Shown piece by piece: positions 34,935 to 45,422 of a DNA stretch of 64,000 nucleotides. A program made the translations under genes and the position numbers. The notes beneath the pieces were generated by a model that worked only from the letters and a program-made list of their open reading frames with translations, ran no database searches and had not been told where the DNA came from. Location of the stretch: assembly GCA_020137815.1 (NCBI GenBank), contig CM035354.1:7731487-7795486 (forward strand), read 5' to 3'. Position 1 is the first letter of the stretch, and every line of letters begins with the position of its first letter. This DNA comes from Hormiphora californensis (taxonomy: Eukaryota; Ctenophora; Tentaculata; Cydippida; Pleurobrachiidae).

Positions 34935-37749
34935 ATGGCACTGCCTCGTATATTGGCCTTGTTAGTAGTCCAGTTGTGTGGTGCTAGTTTAGCTTTGAAA
35001 CCAGTGGTCCTAGTTCCTGGTGCCCTTGCTAGTCAGATAGAGGTAAGAACACTACAGAACCTGCCCAGCACCCTCGGATAACATCTCTTTCAGACCCAAC
35101 TACAGATTCCTCAACTCACTAGGCCTCACTCAAATCTCCCACTTCAGACCAACCCACACCTCACCTCATACCACTAATACTTGTCAGGCCAAGCTGAACA
35201 AGAAGACCTCACCTCACTGGTACTGCTCTAAGAAAAGTGACTGGTTCACCTTGTGGCTTAGTATCGAGTACATTCTGGGGCCTGCCTTGAACTGTTGGGC
35301 TGACAACTTTAAACTAGAATTTGAGGATGGCACCTTCAGGAACACTCATGGTATGTGTAAATCACTTGATTGAGGGGGGGGGGGGGGCACTTGAGTTACC
35401 ATGTAGGCTATGGAGAAGGGAACTGATGGCTTAGTGAAGGTTGACTTCTTCATATGTCATATGATTGCGGAAGAAAGAGATGAATGCTATCAAACACATT
35501 GCTATAACAGGTGTCCAGACGCGTGTCCCTGGTTTCGGTGAATCACGAACTCTCGACTACTCCGACAACCATGGACTCCTATCCTACTACAAGCCCCTAG
35601 TGGACGCCCTGTTAAAGGTGGATGGGGCAGTAGAGGATGTTACAGTTAGAAGTGCTCCATTTGATTATCGGTACAGCGCCCCCTCGGATGTCAATACCAA
35701 GTTTCAGAACAGGTACTGAATGGGGCAGATAATTGGGGGAACTTGAAATGTTACTCACTGACAAATACTGTCAGAGCATTGGCGGAGCGCGCGAGAACTG
35801 TGGTCAGAGCATTGGCCTGACAAGACAAATAGGAGATTGAGAGAAACAGTGGTAAATGTGTCTGAATACAGATAACTAATTGATTGTCAGGTTAAAAGGA
35901 CTGATTGAGGAAACAGTTCAGAAGAATGGAGGGAAGAAGGTCGTGCTGATATCTCACAGTTTAGGTGGTCCGACCACCTCTACCTTCCTTCACTCCATGA
36001 CACAGGAATGGAGGGATTCTAACATTGATAGTTGGATTAGTATATCTGGGGTGTTTGGAGGGGCACTCAAGGTACTGATGATGATGACTGTATAGATCTT
36101 TCATTGTACTGCTGGTTCATTAAACCAGAGCTTAGACCCAGACTGCTGATTAAAATGAGGCTGCTACATCATGGGTAATCCGATCCTTCCTACTGCAGGT
36201 TGTAAAAGCGATGGTAAGCCATGGAGTAATGGACCAGCTACCCAACATCATATCTGATAGATTTGTACACCGGCGTGTGGCCCGGACCATCCAGGGAAAC
36301 TATTTCATGCTACCCATCAGACCCGTATATACTGGGTCTGATGTGCTGGTCCGGACCCCTAATAGAAACTACACAGTAGACAATATGGAGCAGATGTTTG
36401 TTGACATGGGAGTTACTAAGGGTAAGTGCTCCTTCATAAAACACGACATTGCTCCTTTATAAAGACTAGTAAACCCGTTCGCCCTACGGGCGAATTTCGG
36501 GGAAATGGTATTGGTAGCTGGAATAGGGAACACTGACATCATCAGTCTAACTAATGACATGCACTATCCCATCTTAAGTAACGGTACCTTAGAAGGAGCT
36601 CAGGCGGGATCGCTGCGAGTTTCTGGTTTCAGAACGTCAAATGATGATCCGGCGATCAAAGTTATAAAAGAACTTACTATTTCGTCTGCTTGCAGTATTC
36701 ATCTGCCTTAATCTCTGAGATTGATCATCGGTTCTGTTTAACCTCTAACGTCTTGTTCGTTCTCTCTGCACTTCTTTTGGTGATGCTGCATTTGAACCCC
36801 TCAGTGTATGGAAAAGTAGAGAATATCGGTGAGATCTTGCGTGAATAACTCCAATTGTCGCTGTCGTATATCAAGAGTTGTTGAAGAGAGCATATAATTA
36901 GCTGGAACAGTGAAACAGACTAAAGCAAGATCAAATGCACGTGCACGTGCAGTATAACAGTAGCAACCATGCCATTGGCAACGGCTCCGACTCCTGGCCC
37001 CACTCCAATAGTACTCCACAGTTCACCTCTAGGCTCTAAACCTGCACGTGCTAAATGCCATATAAGGTAAAAAACGTTACACTGGATTTCCCTATTTGCT
37101 TTAATAATAGTATGATACTTTCTAACAGGGCCGGAGATGCTGGGAACTGTGAGCAACTCAAGTTATGTTGGTGATCCAGGAGTACCAGTACACTGTTTCA
37201 ACGGCAAAGACATCAAAACAACATCATCCTATTAGTGAGTTAAAATGATGACAGGCATCTGGCATCACATGAGAGAGGGTATCATAAATAATTACGAGAC
37301 TCAGTGATAGAAAATTTCTATTAGAAATTCAGAGCAGTCCGACTGGGATGTCATTACTCAATGTTTCAGTTACACCAAACAGAAGGATTTCCCTGATGAG
37401 ATACCAGCTGATGTGTGGGGAGATGGAGATGGGACTGTGCCTGACCGATCTTTAAAGGTAACAACTCTAACCGTATCATCTTCTATCTCAATACAAACCA
37501 GTACACTCTTTTTCAGTACCTACATCTGAACTTCTCAGTACATGGCTCTCTATATTTCCCTCTCAGGTATGTCACGGATGGAAAAGTACTCGTTCGGTAC
37601 AGGAGTATTCAGGAGAGAAGCTGGGAGAACATGGCAAGATATTGGACAACCCTGATTTCATTCAGCATATTGTGGACATAGTGAATGATGTAAAGACGAC
37701 ATGTAATGACAAGTGTGCATCTGTAGATAACCGGACTTTTGATTTGTAG
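34935..37749 (+). CDS. PLA2G15: Lysosomal phospholipase A2-like / LCAT-family lipase
   Basis: Nine exons: 34935-35042, 35188-35350, 35511-35712, 35891-36071, 36199-36421, 36805-36828, 37129-37234, 37370-37457, 37567-37749. All are in phase, giving 425 aa. An N-terminal signal peptide is followed by KPVVLVPGALASQIEAKLNK and CSKKSDWFTLWL, diagnostic of LCAT/group XV PLA2. The predicted catalytic triad is Ser in ISHSLGG, Asp in GDGDGTVP and His in LGEHGKIL. It probably hydrolyses or transacylates phospholipids in lysosomes or outside the cell. Exon 6 is a 24-base microexon. The intron before it holds a repeat with GCTCCTTCATAAAACAC and the hairpin TTCGCCCTACGGGCGAA. The ATG lies 7 bases after a CACGATTTAG acceptor. 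Confidence 0.92.
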
Positions 37750-38236
37750 GAACATTGGAGTGAATAATGTTATGGAGAGAGATCTGTTTTGTATTTTTGT
37801 ACTTACAGAAAGTTCCTGGTCTCAATGTGTTGCTCCTTCTCCTCCTCCTCCAATCCTCCCGGACATAAACCGCTATTAAAAAGTAGAGTGGTTATAAGAT
37901 GGCTAAATAATTGAGTCACACGCATTATGTGTAGTGTACCCGGGAACTGAAAACAGGGGTTGAATAAAAGATAAAATATGACACAAATAAAAAGGTTGCC
38001 GATTCTTGTTATGATCAAGATCAAGGCAGGCTGATTGTAATTTATTCCCTTTTCTTACCACTCAGTAGACCAAAATAATCACGTTCTTTCTCTCACGATG
38101 ATCGATAATCGAGTAAAATGCAAGCAAAATATAATGCAATGGTCCCAAAACCGTGATCTGTCATAATTTCAGCTTAACATCTCAAAATTCGGCCACCTAA
38201 AAGTGTTATTACCACAGTCATCTGTCTTGTGTACTC
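37750..38236. other. Convergent intergenic region
   Basis: Separates the 3' ends of the lipase (+) and LEO1 (-). AT-rich, with no gene or repeat recognised. Confidence 0.6.
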
Positions 38237-41063
38237 TCAATCGCTATCTTCCTCTATAACGGTCGGTTTCTTCTTCTGTTTCTTGCTCCCTCCTCCCCTG
38301 TCCGAATCATCTGAATCTCCACTCGTTGCCACGGCTTCCTCCTCTTCATCGTCGCTAAGCAACGGTTCCTCCTCCTCCTCTTCTTCCTCCTCTTCCTCTT
38401 CACTGCTGTATACCTCAGAAACCTTCTTCTTCTTGGCTTTAGTCTTCTTCTTCTTGGCGGCAGCAGCCCGTCCCTTACCACCCTTCTTGTAAGAGTTCTT
38501 AATGGCCGCCAGAGATTCCCCGTCATCCACATCGGGCTCCAAATAACGTGTGGATATCCTCTTTCCCAGCTGCTTCTCCTTCATCTTCTTCTGCATGTTC
38601 TCTCTCCTTCTCGCCGCTGCTATCTTCTCCTCCTCTTTCTTGCACAACTCCTCTCTCTTGCTCTCTGGGTTCTTACCAACCGCCGGCAGGGTCTTTGCCT
38701 TAGCGCTCTTGTTCACTCTGTCAGATATCCTCATAGTTAGCTTCCTGTGCGTGTACGAGTCTGTAGAGTGGATCCTCAGAATGGTCTTGTTGTGGAACTG
38801 AGCCTGACCCTGGATACCCGCACCATGTTTCACATAAAGATGGTTGTTAGCGCCCTCCATGGGGGCTTGCAGCATGTCAAACTCCTCCCTTCCCACAAAC
38901 AGACTGGTACTACCATCACTCCACTTCACCACTCTACTATTACTTTGTTTCTTCAGATTACCCTGGTCATCTAGTGCATACCTCCACCTGATCGTGTTTT
39001 CCACCCTCAACTTCATCCGGGACCTCCCCTCCGCATCTGTCACCTCATTGTCATCCTCTATCTCATCCTCAAATGTGTCAGCGTCAAATGGGCGGGTATC
39101 AATAGAAAGGAAGTTGGGTAGTTTCATGAGGTTTAGATTCTCTCCCAGATCAATGTTAACCATGGGCATCTCAACTGGTAACTCACTCTCCTCCTCTCTG
39201 TCCTCATCGCTCTCTCCATCAGACCTTACTGTGGGAGGAGGGGCTGCAGAACTGCTGGTTGGTTGAGCGGGGGAGGCCTCATCAGGACTATCAAACAATC
39301 CTCCACTGGTGCTAACTGGGGCTACTGCAGGTTTAGGTTTCTCATCTTCTGAAGAGGACACATCAGAACCGAAGATGTCCTTGGTGGTTGAGTCTTGTGT
39401 CTGGAGGAGAGAGGAGGGTTTCGGGGGAGCTGCATCACTGTTCTCGTCTTCCGTGTCGCTTCCAAACAAATCCTGAGCTGTGGACTTGATGGCTGGTTTC
39501 TCGTCATCATCATCGTCGTCTTCCCTGGAGGGGGAGAATGTTGTTAGTAGTCTTCTCTGGAGAGGGGGGGGGGACATACATTTCAGTAGGAGGGTATTAA
39601 TAAAGTATGGAGTATGAAACTTGTTAGGGTATTAGAAAGGCGGCTTGTTAGGGGAGCGGTGTTTAGGTCCACCAAACGCATAGAAGTCGCTATCGATTAT
39701 CATTTGTTCAAGCAAACAAACCCATACCACTAGCGTGTCAAGTGTCTGACAAAGAAGCAGTCGAGCTTGACTAAGTGCAGACAGGGGTACTTAGACTGCC
39801 TACCATCAAATACAGTAACCATCACTCTAAACAAATGCTGCAAGAAATAACACCTATTACAGCTTTTATAGTCAGGTAGGTCCTCGTCGACAATGACATC
39901 CCATAATAGCCTTGCAATGTACCGTCTAAAAAGGGGCACCCAGTACAAGCAATAACAACAAGGGTTTGTCGCGTGATTGTTATTACCGGCTATGTCTTGT
40001 TAAGTTCTATTATTATCGACGCATAGGTAATTGAATGAAAAGCATATCTATTATCTATTAGGTATGCTTTGCATTCAAATGACGGACCTAAATACACCGA
40101 ACAAACGACAACTCGACATGTCGTACACCACAATTGGCAATTAGATACAGAACTACAGAATGGAGTGTATGTGTGTGCAGGGGGGGGTGTAAACGTACTT
40201 GAAAAAGTTATCTGGATTCTCAATGGCAGGTTTGGTGATGGGCCCATCGTCTGTTTCATTGTCACTGCCAAACAGGTTCTTGTTCAGCTGCGTTATATCT
40301 GCAGGAAGTAGAAATGATAACATGCAGGAGCAGTATGGTATGTGCGTGTGGCCAATATGACGGATAACCACTGTGTAATGGTACTGCACGAAGTACACAG
40401 TTTATTTAAAATATAACTTCCTTAGAATTGCTCCATCTTTCCTCTCGAGAGCTCTCTCGCTCCCCCTCTCTATCTCTCCCTCTATCTCTCTGCCCCCTCT
40501 GTCTCTCTACCTCTCCCTCCCCCTCCTCTCATCCTCACCTGTAGTTTCCTCCTCTCCACTACTACTTGGTAATCGACCTCTATCTCGTGCCAACTCTTCA
40601 TCCGAATCGAACTCTGGTGGTTTCATCGGTTTCAACAAATCCTCCTGTGACTGGTGTGCTGACAGTTAGTGCCGCGCAACTTTATACAGTGAGAGTACTG
40701 CGCGCGCTCCAAATAACATGGCCTGCTGCAGAAAGTGCAGGGACAAACCGCGGAGAATGCCAACACTTTTTACGAAGACGGAGTAAAGGAAAGTAAAGTA
40801 AAGTGTAAATAAAAGTAAAGCTTCATTTGATTAATCCAAGGTCAGGGATATTTCATGTTAGAAATAACATGTAAACGGACAGATAGGAACAAATGTTACA
40901 AACGGACACCCTTTCCCGCCCTTACCGGTTTTCTTTGTTTCCCAATTCCTCCTTCCTCAGTTCCACTCATTTCATCCTCAATATCTGATATCTGCTCTGC
41001 CTGGGGTCTGTACTCCTCTTCATCTTCATCTTCCAGGTCACCAAACAAATCCGAGAGAGACAT
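38237..41063 (-). CDS. LEO1: RNA polymerase II-associated PAF1 complex subunit LEO1
   Basis: Exons 40926-41063, 40539-40644, 40199-40298 and 38237-39524 join in phase to give 543 aa. LEO1 is part of the nuclear PAF1 elongation complex. The N-terminal third is acidic and Ser-rich, with repeated D-(I/L)-FGS(D) motifs (SLSDLFGDLED, DLFGSDTEDE, DIFGSDVSSS). The conserved core follows, including LMKLPNFLSIDTRPFD, LRVENTIRWRY, VVKWSDGSTSLFVG, LYVKHGAGIQGQAQF and HSTDSYTHRKLTMRISDR. The tail is Lys-rich and acidic (EEEEEEEEEE). The CTCTCTGTAG acceptor lies 4 bases before the ATG. It is downstream of mS25 on the same strand, 162 bp away. The last intron (39525-40198) contains no recognisable feature. 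Confidence 0.96.
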
Positions 41064-41225
41064 GACGCTACAGAGAGGAGTGAAGGGAGCAGATAGTAAA
41101 TATGATTGTGAGAGGCCGTATGAAGACACGGGTATATGAAAATCTTAGATCAGTAAAAGTGAATAAGTTACACAAAACATAACAGAAGTTTTGACAGTCT
41201 CTATTCCAGTTTATTCTTCTCTCAC

Positions 41226-41870
41226 TCAATACTTTTTCTCCTCATTGTACGTCATATACCGTTTATCTCTGGCCGCTGGACTAAACATCCAGGTTGATAC
41301 CTCGGGGGGCAACAAATCCTCGTTAACAACTCGTCCAAATGAATCTCTGGGTCCATGGTCTGCGTTCCACATGTATACATTTGTCGGTAACTTGACCTTT
41401 TTAGGGCACGGACACTGGCCCCGAACATCACAAATACACTCAACATTCTCCCCTCCCCAGGATCTCTCCCCCTTCATCTTCCGCTCCAACTCCAGCTCAT
41501 TCGCCCCGGCTATTTCCATGAATTGGGACACGAGAGTGGTGATCGGTTTAGCTGAGTCCCGATTAATACATCCCGGAATTAGGACGGGGTCACGGTGCTC
41601 AAACACAACTCTGATTGAAGGAGTTGCAAATCGTGGTGTTGTCTTGAAGATTTGTATTTCCGGGTTCCGATAAACAAGGTGGGGAGAGTACTCGTTCCAG
41701 AAGTACCGAGTTGTTTCGCTTGTGGTCTGGGTCTCTGAAAAGATAACATCAACTGCTGCAACACGTTCATGTAGAACCATGGCCCGTTTACGGAGGAAAT
41801 GTTCCAGTTCTCGCCGGTAGGGGTAGGTCCCCGCCGGTTCTACTATCTGCCGTACCTTGTGCAGCACCAT
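41226..41870 (-). CDS. MRPS25: Mitochondrial small ribosomal subunit protein mS25
   Basis: Single exon of 214 aa, longer than the roughly 170 aa of vertebrates because of a C-terminal extension after the conserved VECICDVRGQCPCPKKVKLP block. The centre (FFWNEY-like YFWNEYSPHLVYRNPEIQIF) fits the L51/S25/CI-B8 thioredoxin-like fold of mS25. It should act in the mitoribosome and is imported from the cytosol. A TATATTCCTAG acceptor lies two bases before the ATG. An AATAAA follows the stop within about 20 bases. It is flanked at 141 bp by REC114 and at 162 bp by LEO1, all on the minus strand. Confidence 0.85.
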   Translation of the reverse strand: MVLHKVRQIVEPAGTYPYRRELEHFLRKRAMVLHERVAAVDVIFSETQTTSETTRYFWNEYSPHLVYRNPEIQIFKTTPRFATPSIRVVFEHRDPVLIPGCINRDSAKPITTLVSQFMEIAGANELELERKMKGERSWGGENVECICDVRGQCPCPKKVKLPTNVYMWNADHGPRDSFGRVVNEDLLPPEVSTWMFSPAARDKRYMTYNEEKKY

Positions 41871-42011
41871 AGCTAGGAATATAATGGAGGTTTAGTTTGT
41901 TAGTTGACAGACAGTGAAGAAGAAAACAAGAATATTGTAGAAAGTAGATCATTAGCAAACAGTAAATTATAACAAACTTAAAAAACTTCGAATTCATGTC
42001 AACTGTAAAAG

Positions 42012-42647
42012 TTATTGCGATGCAGCAGACATGTTACCCATTTGATTGAGAACCTTTTCAACAGCTACAACAAACCCAGGGAAATCAGGGTCCGCCAGAC
42101 ACAAAGTCAACATTGTCCGTATCTGGTCGGTAGGGAGGTGGGTTTTAGTATACAGCTCCCCTAGACACTCCCTCACATCCCTCCCCTCCATCACACGAGC
42201 CATCTCCGGGATTGAGTTAGGGCCACTACTGACTGATGTTGAGGGTTGTTGGCTGGCAAAATCAGCAAACGCCTCCTTGGTGTACTCTTTTTCAAATCTC
42301 ATGTAAGCGCCAAGTAGACACGCACACTCGATAGCTTGTTTCTCTGCGGTTAACCCCTCTCCGGGCAAGAATTTGAACCGAATTTTCCTGACTTTATCGT
42401 CTAGTGGTGACTTCATCATGATCAAAATGGCAGCTCCTTTCCGAACCCCCTTCATCCAACTGTAGGTCTCCCAAAATGTGAATGATTCCAGGATTTTAGT
42501 GGAACCTTGAGTGATAAGGAGTTTGTGATCGTTCAATACTGACAGGGTGATGGGTTCTACTGGTGTCCCTGTGATGTGATCCCATCTACCTGATAGGAGA
42601 AACGCATAACGTTCCAACTGCCATGAGCGTGTGGTGGCGAGTGACAT
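42012..42647 (-). CDS. REC114: Meiotic recombination protein REC114
   Basis: Single exon of 211 aa. REC114 with MEI4 and IHO1 promotes SPO11 double-strand breaks on meiotic chromosome axes. The N-terminal PH-like domain is visible as WQLERYAFLLSGRWDHIT, LLITQGSTKILESFTF and WMKGVRKGAAILIMM, then KVRKIRFKFLPGEG and a helix with AIECACLLGAY. A linker of low complexity follows (SQQPSTSVSSGPNS). The C-terminal helical motif LPTDQIRTMLTLCLADPDFP ... VEKVLNQM matches the MEI4-binding end of REC114. A C11 tract and CTTCTAAGCAG acceptor end three bases before the ATG. It is 72 bp downstream of the MGM101-like stop. Confidence 0.85.
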   Translation of the reverse strand: MSLATTRSWQLERYAFLLSGRWDHITGTPVEPITLSVLNDHKLLITQGSTKILESFTFWETYSWMKGVRKGAAILIMMKSPLDDKVRKIRFKFLPGEGLTAEKQAIECACLLGAYMRFEKEYTKEAFADFASQQPSTSVSSGPNSIPEMARVMEGRDVRECLGELYTKTHLPTDQIRTMLTLCLADPDFPGFVVAVEKVLNQMGNMSAASQ

Positions 42648-42719
42648 GACCTGCTTAGAAGGGGGGGGGGGTGGATTGAAGATATTAAGGAGTATTCAAG
42701 TTTTAAAACTACTAAAATA

Positions 42720-43307
42720 TTAATATGGACCTAAGCCTAGCTGTTGTGCCATAACGGATATTGCTTTGGACCGTAAACTCTCAACACCATACTTCACAGT
42801 CCTATCGGTGTAAAGAAGTTCAGAGATAGTCTCAGTGAGGAGCTGCTCATTGGAAACCAGCCCAAAACGACGTGTTATAAGATGTCCACTGTTTAGATCC
42901 TCTATCTTCATCTCACCGAGAGGAAAGAGGCACCATCCCCCAACACCGAACAATAGGTTGAGGTAGCGGGAATAAGTAGATGCGTGAATGAACTTTGAGC
43001 CTGTTTCTGTGGTGATGATATCTAACGGATCGATCCACAAGGGTGAGGTTGGTGGGGGAGCGGTAGATTTCTCTGTGGCGAACACAGTTGTCGATCCGAG
43101 GAGAGTTGTATTGGAGAAAATGGAGGATTTACTAGGAAGTGAACTCACTGCTTTCACTGTTTCATCAACAACCTGAACAGGCTTCCCAGGGTTCCGATGA
43201 GGGCATTTGTGTGCCTCCTCGAATCGTTTTCGGATGGTTTTTGGTAGCGGTGATACGAGGGAGGAGTTGGGGAGCACTACTCGACCAGCTGATACTGTAA
43301 TTATCAT
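42720..43307 (-). CDS. MGM101-like mitochondrial ssDNA-annealing protein
   Basis: 195 aa from the ATG at 43307, four bases after a CGTGTTTAG acceptor; the open frame also extends to a GTG at 43319. The C-terminal half has the Mgm101 pattern: PLDIITTETGSKFIHASTYS, LNLLFGVGGWCLFPLGE, LITRRFGLVSNEQLLTETIS, then SLRSKAISVMAQQLGLGPY. Mgm101 is a Rad52-related ring protein that maintains mtDNA in fungi. Relatives occur in some early-branching animals but not in vertebrates, as far as I recall. The N-terminal region is Ser/Pro-rich with a possible targeting sequence. The protein ends soon after the conserved helix and is slightly shorter than yeast Mgm101. Confidence 0.75.
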   Translation of the reverse strand: MIITVSAGRVVLPNSSLVSPLPKTIRKRFEEAHKCPHRNPGKPVQVVDETVKAVSSLPSKSSIFSNTTLLGSTTVFATEKSTAPPPTSPLWIDPLDIITTETGSKFIHASTYSRYLNLLFGVGGWCLFPLGEMKIEDLNSGHLITRRFGLVSNEQLLTETISELLYTDRTVKYGVESLRSKAISVMAQQLGLGPY

Positions 43308-43399
43308 CTTCCTAAACACGGAAAATTGTTACAGAATCTATTTAGATTTTAGATGTGTCGAAATATTACAAAGCGGGAAAGAGTATTGATGAATTCGAG

Positions 43400-44010
43400 G
43401 CCAGCGACCAAGACCCAAGCAGGGACGGCGCTCGTGGGTGTCCGGGTGTCCGCGGACACCCAGACCGAAAAGACTGAAAGAGAAAAGAAGAAAAATGGAA
43501 AAAAACATCGGTGAAAACTGCGAAATTTTGGATTTGCGCGCAGCCGGGTGTCCGGAGCTCTGTCGGACACCCAGGTGCACTGCGCGCACCTGTAACGCAC
43601 GGCAGAGCATAAAGAGAGTTCTTCCGCGCGCCACAGTGCATTTTGACGTGACCAGGGTGTCCGGTTCACCCAGAAAGTTGGGTGCGCGCGGATGAGTTTT
43701 TTCTTGTGAACAGAAAACTTTCATCTTTTTTTCCATTTTTCACAAAAGGAGTTCAGAAATGCTTAAAATCGTTTAAAAACGCCAAAATGTCAGAAATTTT
43801 CGGGGGGCTTCGCCCCCTCAACCCCCACCGGGGCTTGCAGCCCCTGGACCCTGCCTGCGGGGGCTCTGCCCCCTACACCCCCACCGGGGCTGCGCCCCTG
43901 GACCCTGGACCCACACCCCCTGACCGAGGCTACCGCCCCTGGCCCCGGACACCCAGGGACTTGCTGGGCCGAAGGCCCAGCGCCGTCCCTGGACCCAAGA
44001 CCCAAAATTC
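43400..44010. mobile_element. GC-rich inverted-repeat element
   Basis: CAGGGACGGCGCT with GTGTCCGGG near 43410-43455 is mirrored by CCCGGACACCCAGGG and AGCGCCGTCCCTG at about 43944-43995. Between them is a stretch of GGGGCTNNGCCCC hairpins (43800-43930). Open frames on both strands arise from the hairpin composition and are not taken as genes. Confidence 0.6.
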
Positions 44011-45422
44011 GAATTTCCACCCTCACACTTTACAACTTAACTTTCGAGAAGCTTAAATGTTAGTTAATAGACACGATAGACTGTTCCTTAAACCCTGTTT
44101 AAGTGAACTGCACCTTCAAAAATCAACAAATGGTGCAAAAAAGGAAAACGTTAAAATCTGGGTGCCTTTCATTGCTAACAATTCGTAGTTTTGGCGCGCG
44201 CGACGGGTTAGGGCTATAAGGAACCATAATAAAGTTCAAGAGCCTCCAAGAGCACCCAAGAGCACCCAAGAGCACATCAGATCAAAGAGGGCACCAGGAT
44301 CAGGAGACCACCACACTCAGAAGAAGCCACTTCTGAGAGAGCTCCCTATCCAGAAGATACCGCGCGCGGGGGATACCACGCGCAAGAGAGACCACGCGCA
44401 AGAGAGACCACGGGTGTTTTATAACCATCAAAACTTTACCTATGATATTCCTTTCGCGCGTTACGTAACACACCGCTTTTTGCACATGTTGCGGTTTTCA
44501 AATTGGTCAATAGCCAAGTCAGGGCTAATGCTATCAACATTACGGCTAAGGCAACACACTTTTGGAGTACTTCAAACTAGCAGAGATATTTTTCCGTTTA
44601 ACTGTTCATTAATTTAGACCAAAAGTGTGTGATAGGGAAAACGCGTTATTTTTTTGTTCCATTCAATTAAATAACACAAGTAAAATCACTTGAAAATAAA
44701 TCACCACTTGTAAATGAAATTCTGTCTACACTCTACTGTGCAAATGTTTAAATGTTAATGTGTCACTTGACTGTTCATGTTATTAATTAAACAGCGGGAA
44801 ATATATTATGTAGGTATAGGTTTTGTATTGGAGTTAAGATCACAATTACACTGAAAAATACTCTAGTTGAATTAGGTAATGGTATATAGTTTATAATGTT
44901 TATAAACATCTGCAGTAACACCCGGGTAGAAATAAACGTTCCATTATCTAAAATCTGTAATCCAAAAGTCCATAATCTTAGGGCAACAGTCTCGGTCAGC
45001 GGGTAAGGTTCCAAACTGTTTTCCCAACACCTGAGAAAGAACATATTAGTTAACACTGGAAAAGGCTTATAGTGCAGTTACATATTAGCTTTCTTGGAAA
45101 TGGTTAGTGTGGTAATGTGGTATAATGCAATATCCTATAATCCCCCAAACTATGATAGAAAGGTGATCTCTCCCACAAAATGATACCACATAATATGGGA
45201 AAACAATGTGATTCTTGATTTTGTTCCCTTGTATTAAGGTGTTGCCCGATTATGATGCCATTAAAATGGTAAATCCGTACCAAGAAAATTGCGGCACGCT
45301 GAGATTGGATATATCCGAATTCCTACTTGCTTTCTTTGGATTTGTTTGTTCTAATTTTGCTCATAACGAGTCAATAGTAATAACGATTCAATATTAATAT
45401 AGAGTAAATACCTAGTATTACC
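44011..45422. other. Intergenic repeat-rich stretch, no gene recognised
   Basis: Holds short GAGCACCCAA tandem units near 44245-44275, CGCGCAAGAGAGACCA units near 44385-44410, and AT-rich sequence. Short open frames show no domain. Confidence 0.5.

Noticed and set aside
36505-36711. 68-codon open frame between lipase exons 5 and 6.
   Set aside because: Inclusion would end the lipase frame; the 24-base microexon keeps phase with the family-conserved downstream part.
43349-44056. Overlapping open frames of 80-130 codons in GC-rich DNA.
   Set aside because: All frames are open because of GC hairpin composition and they match no family.
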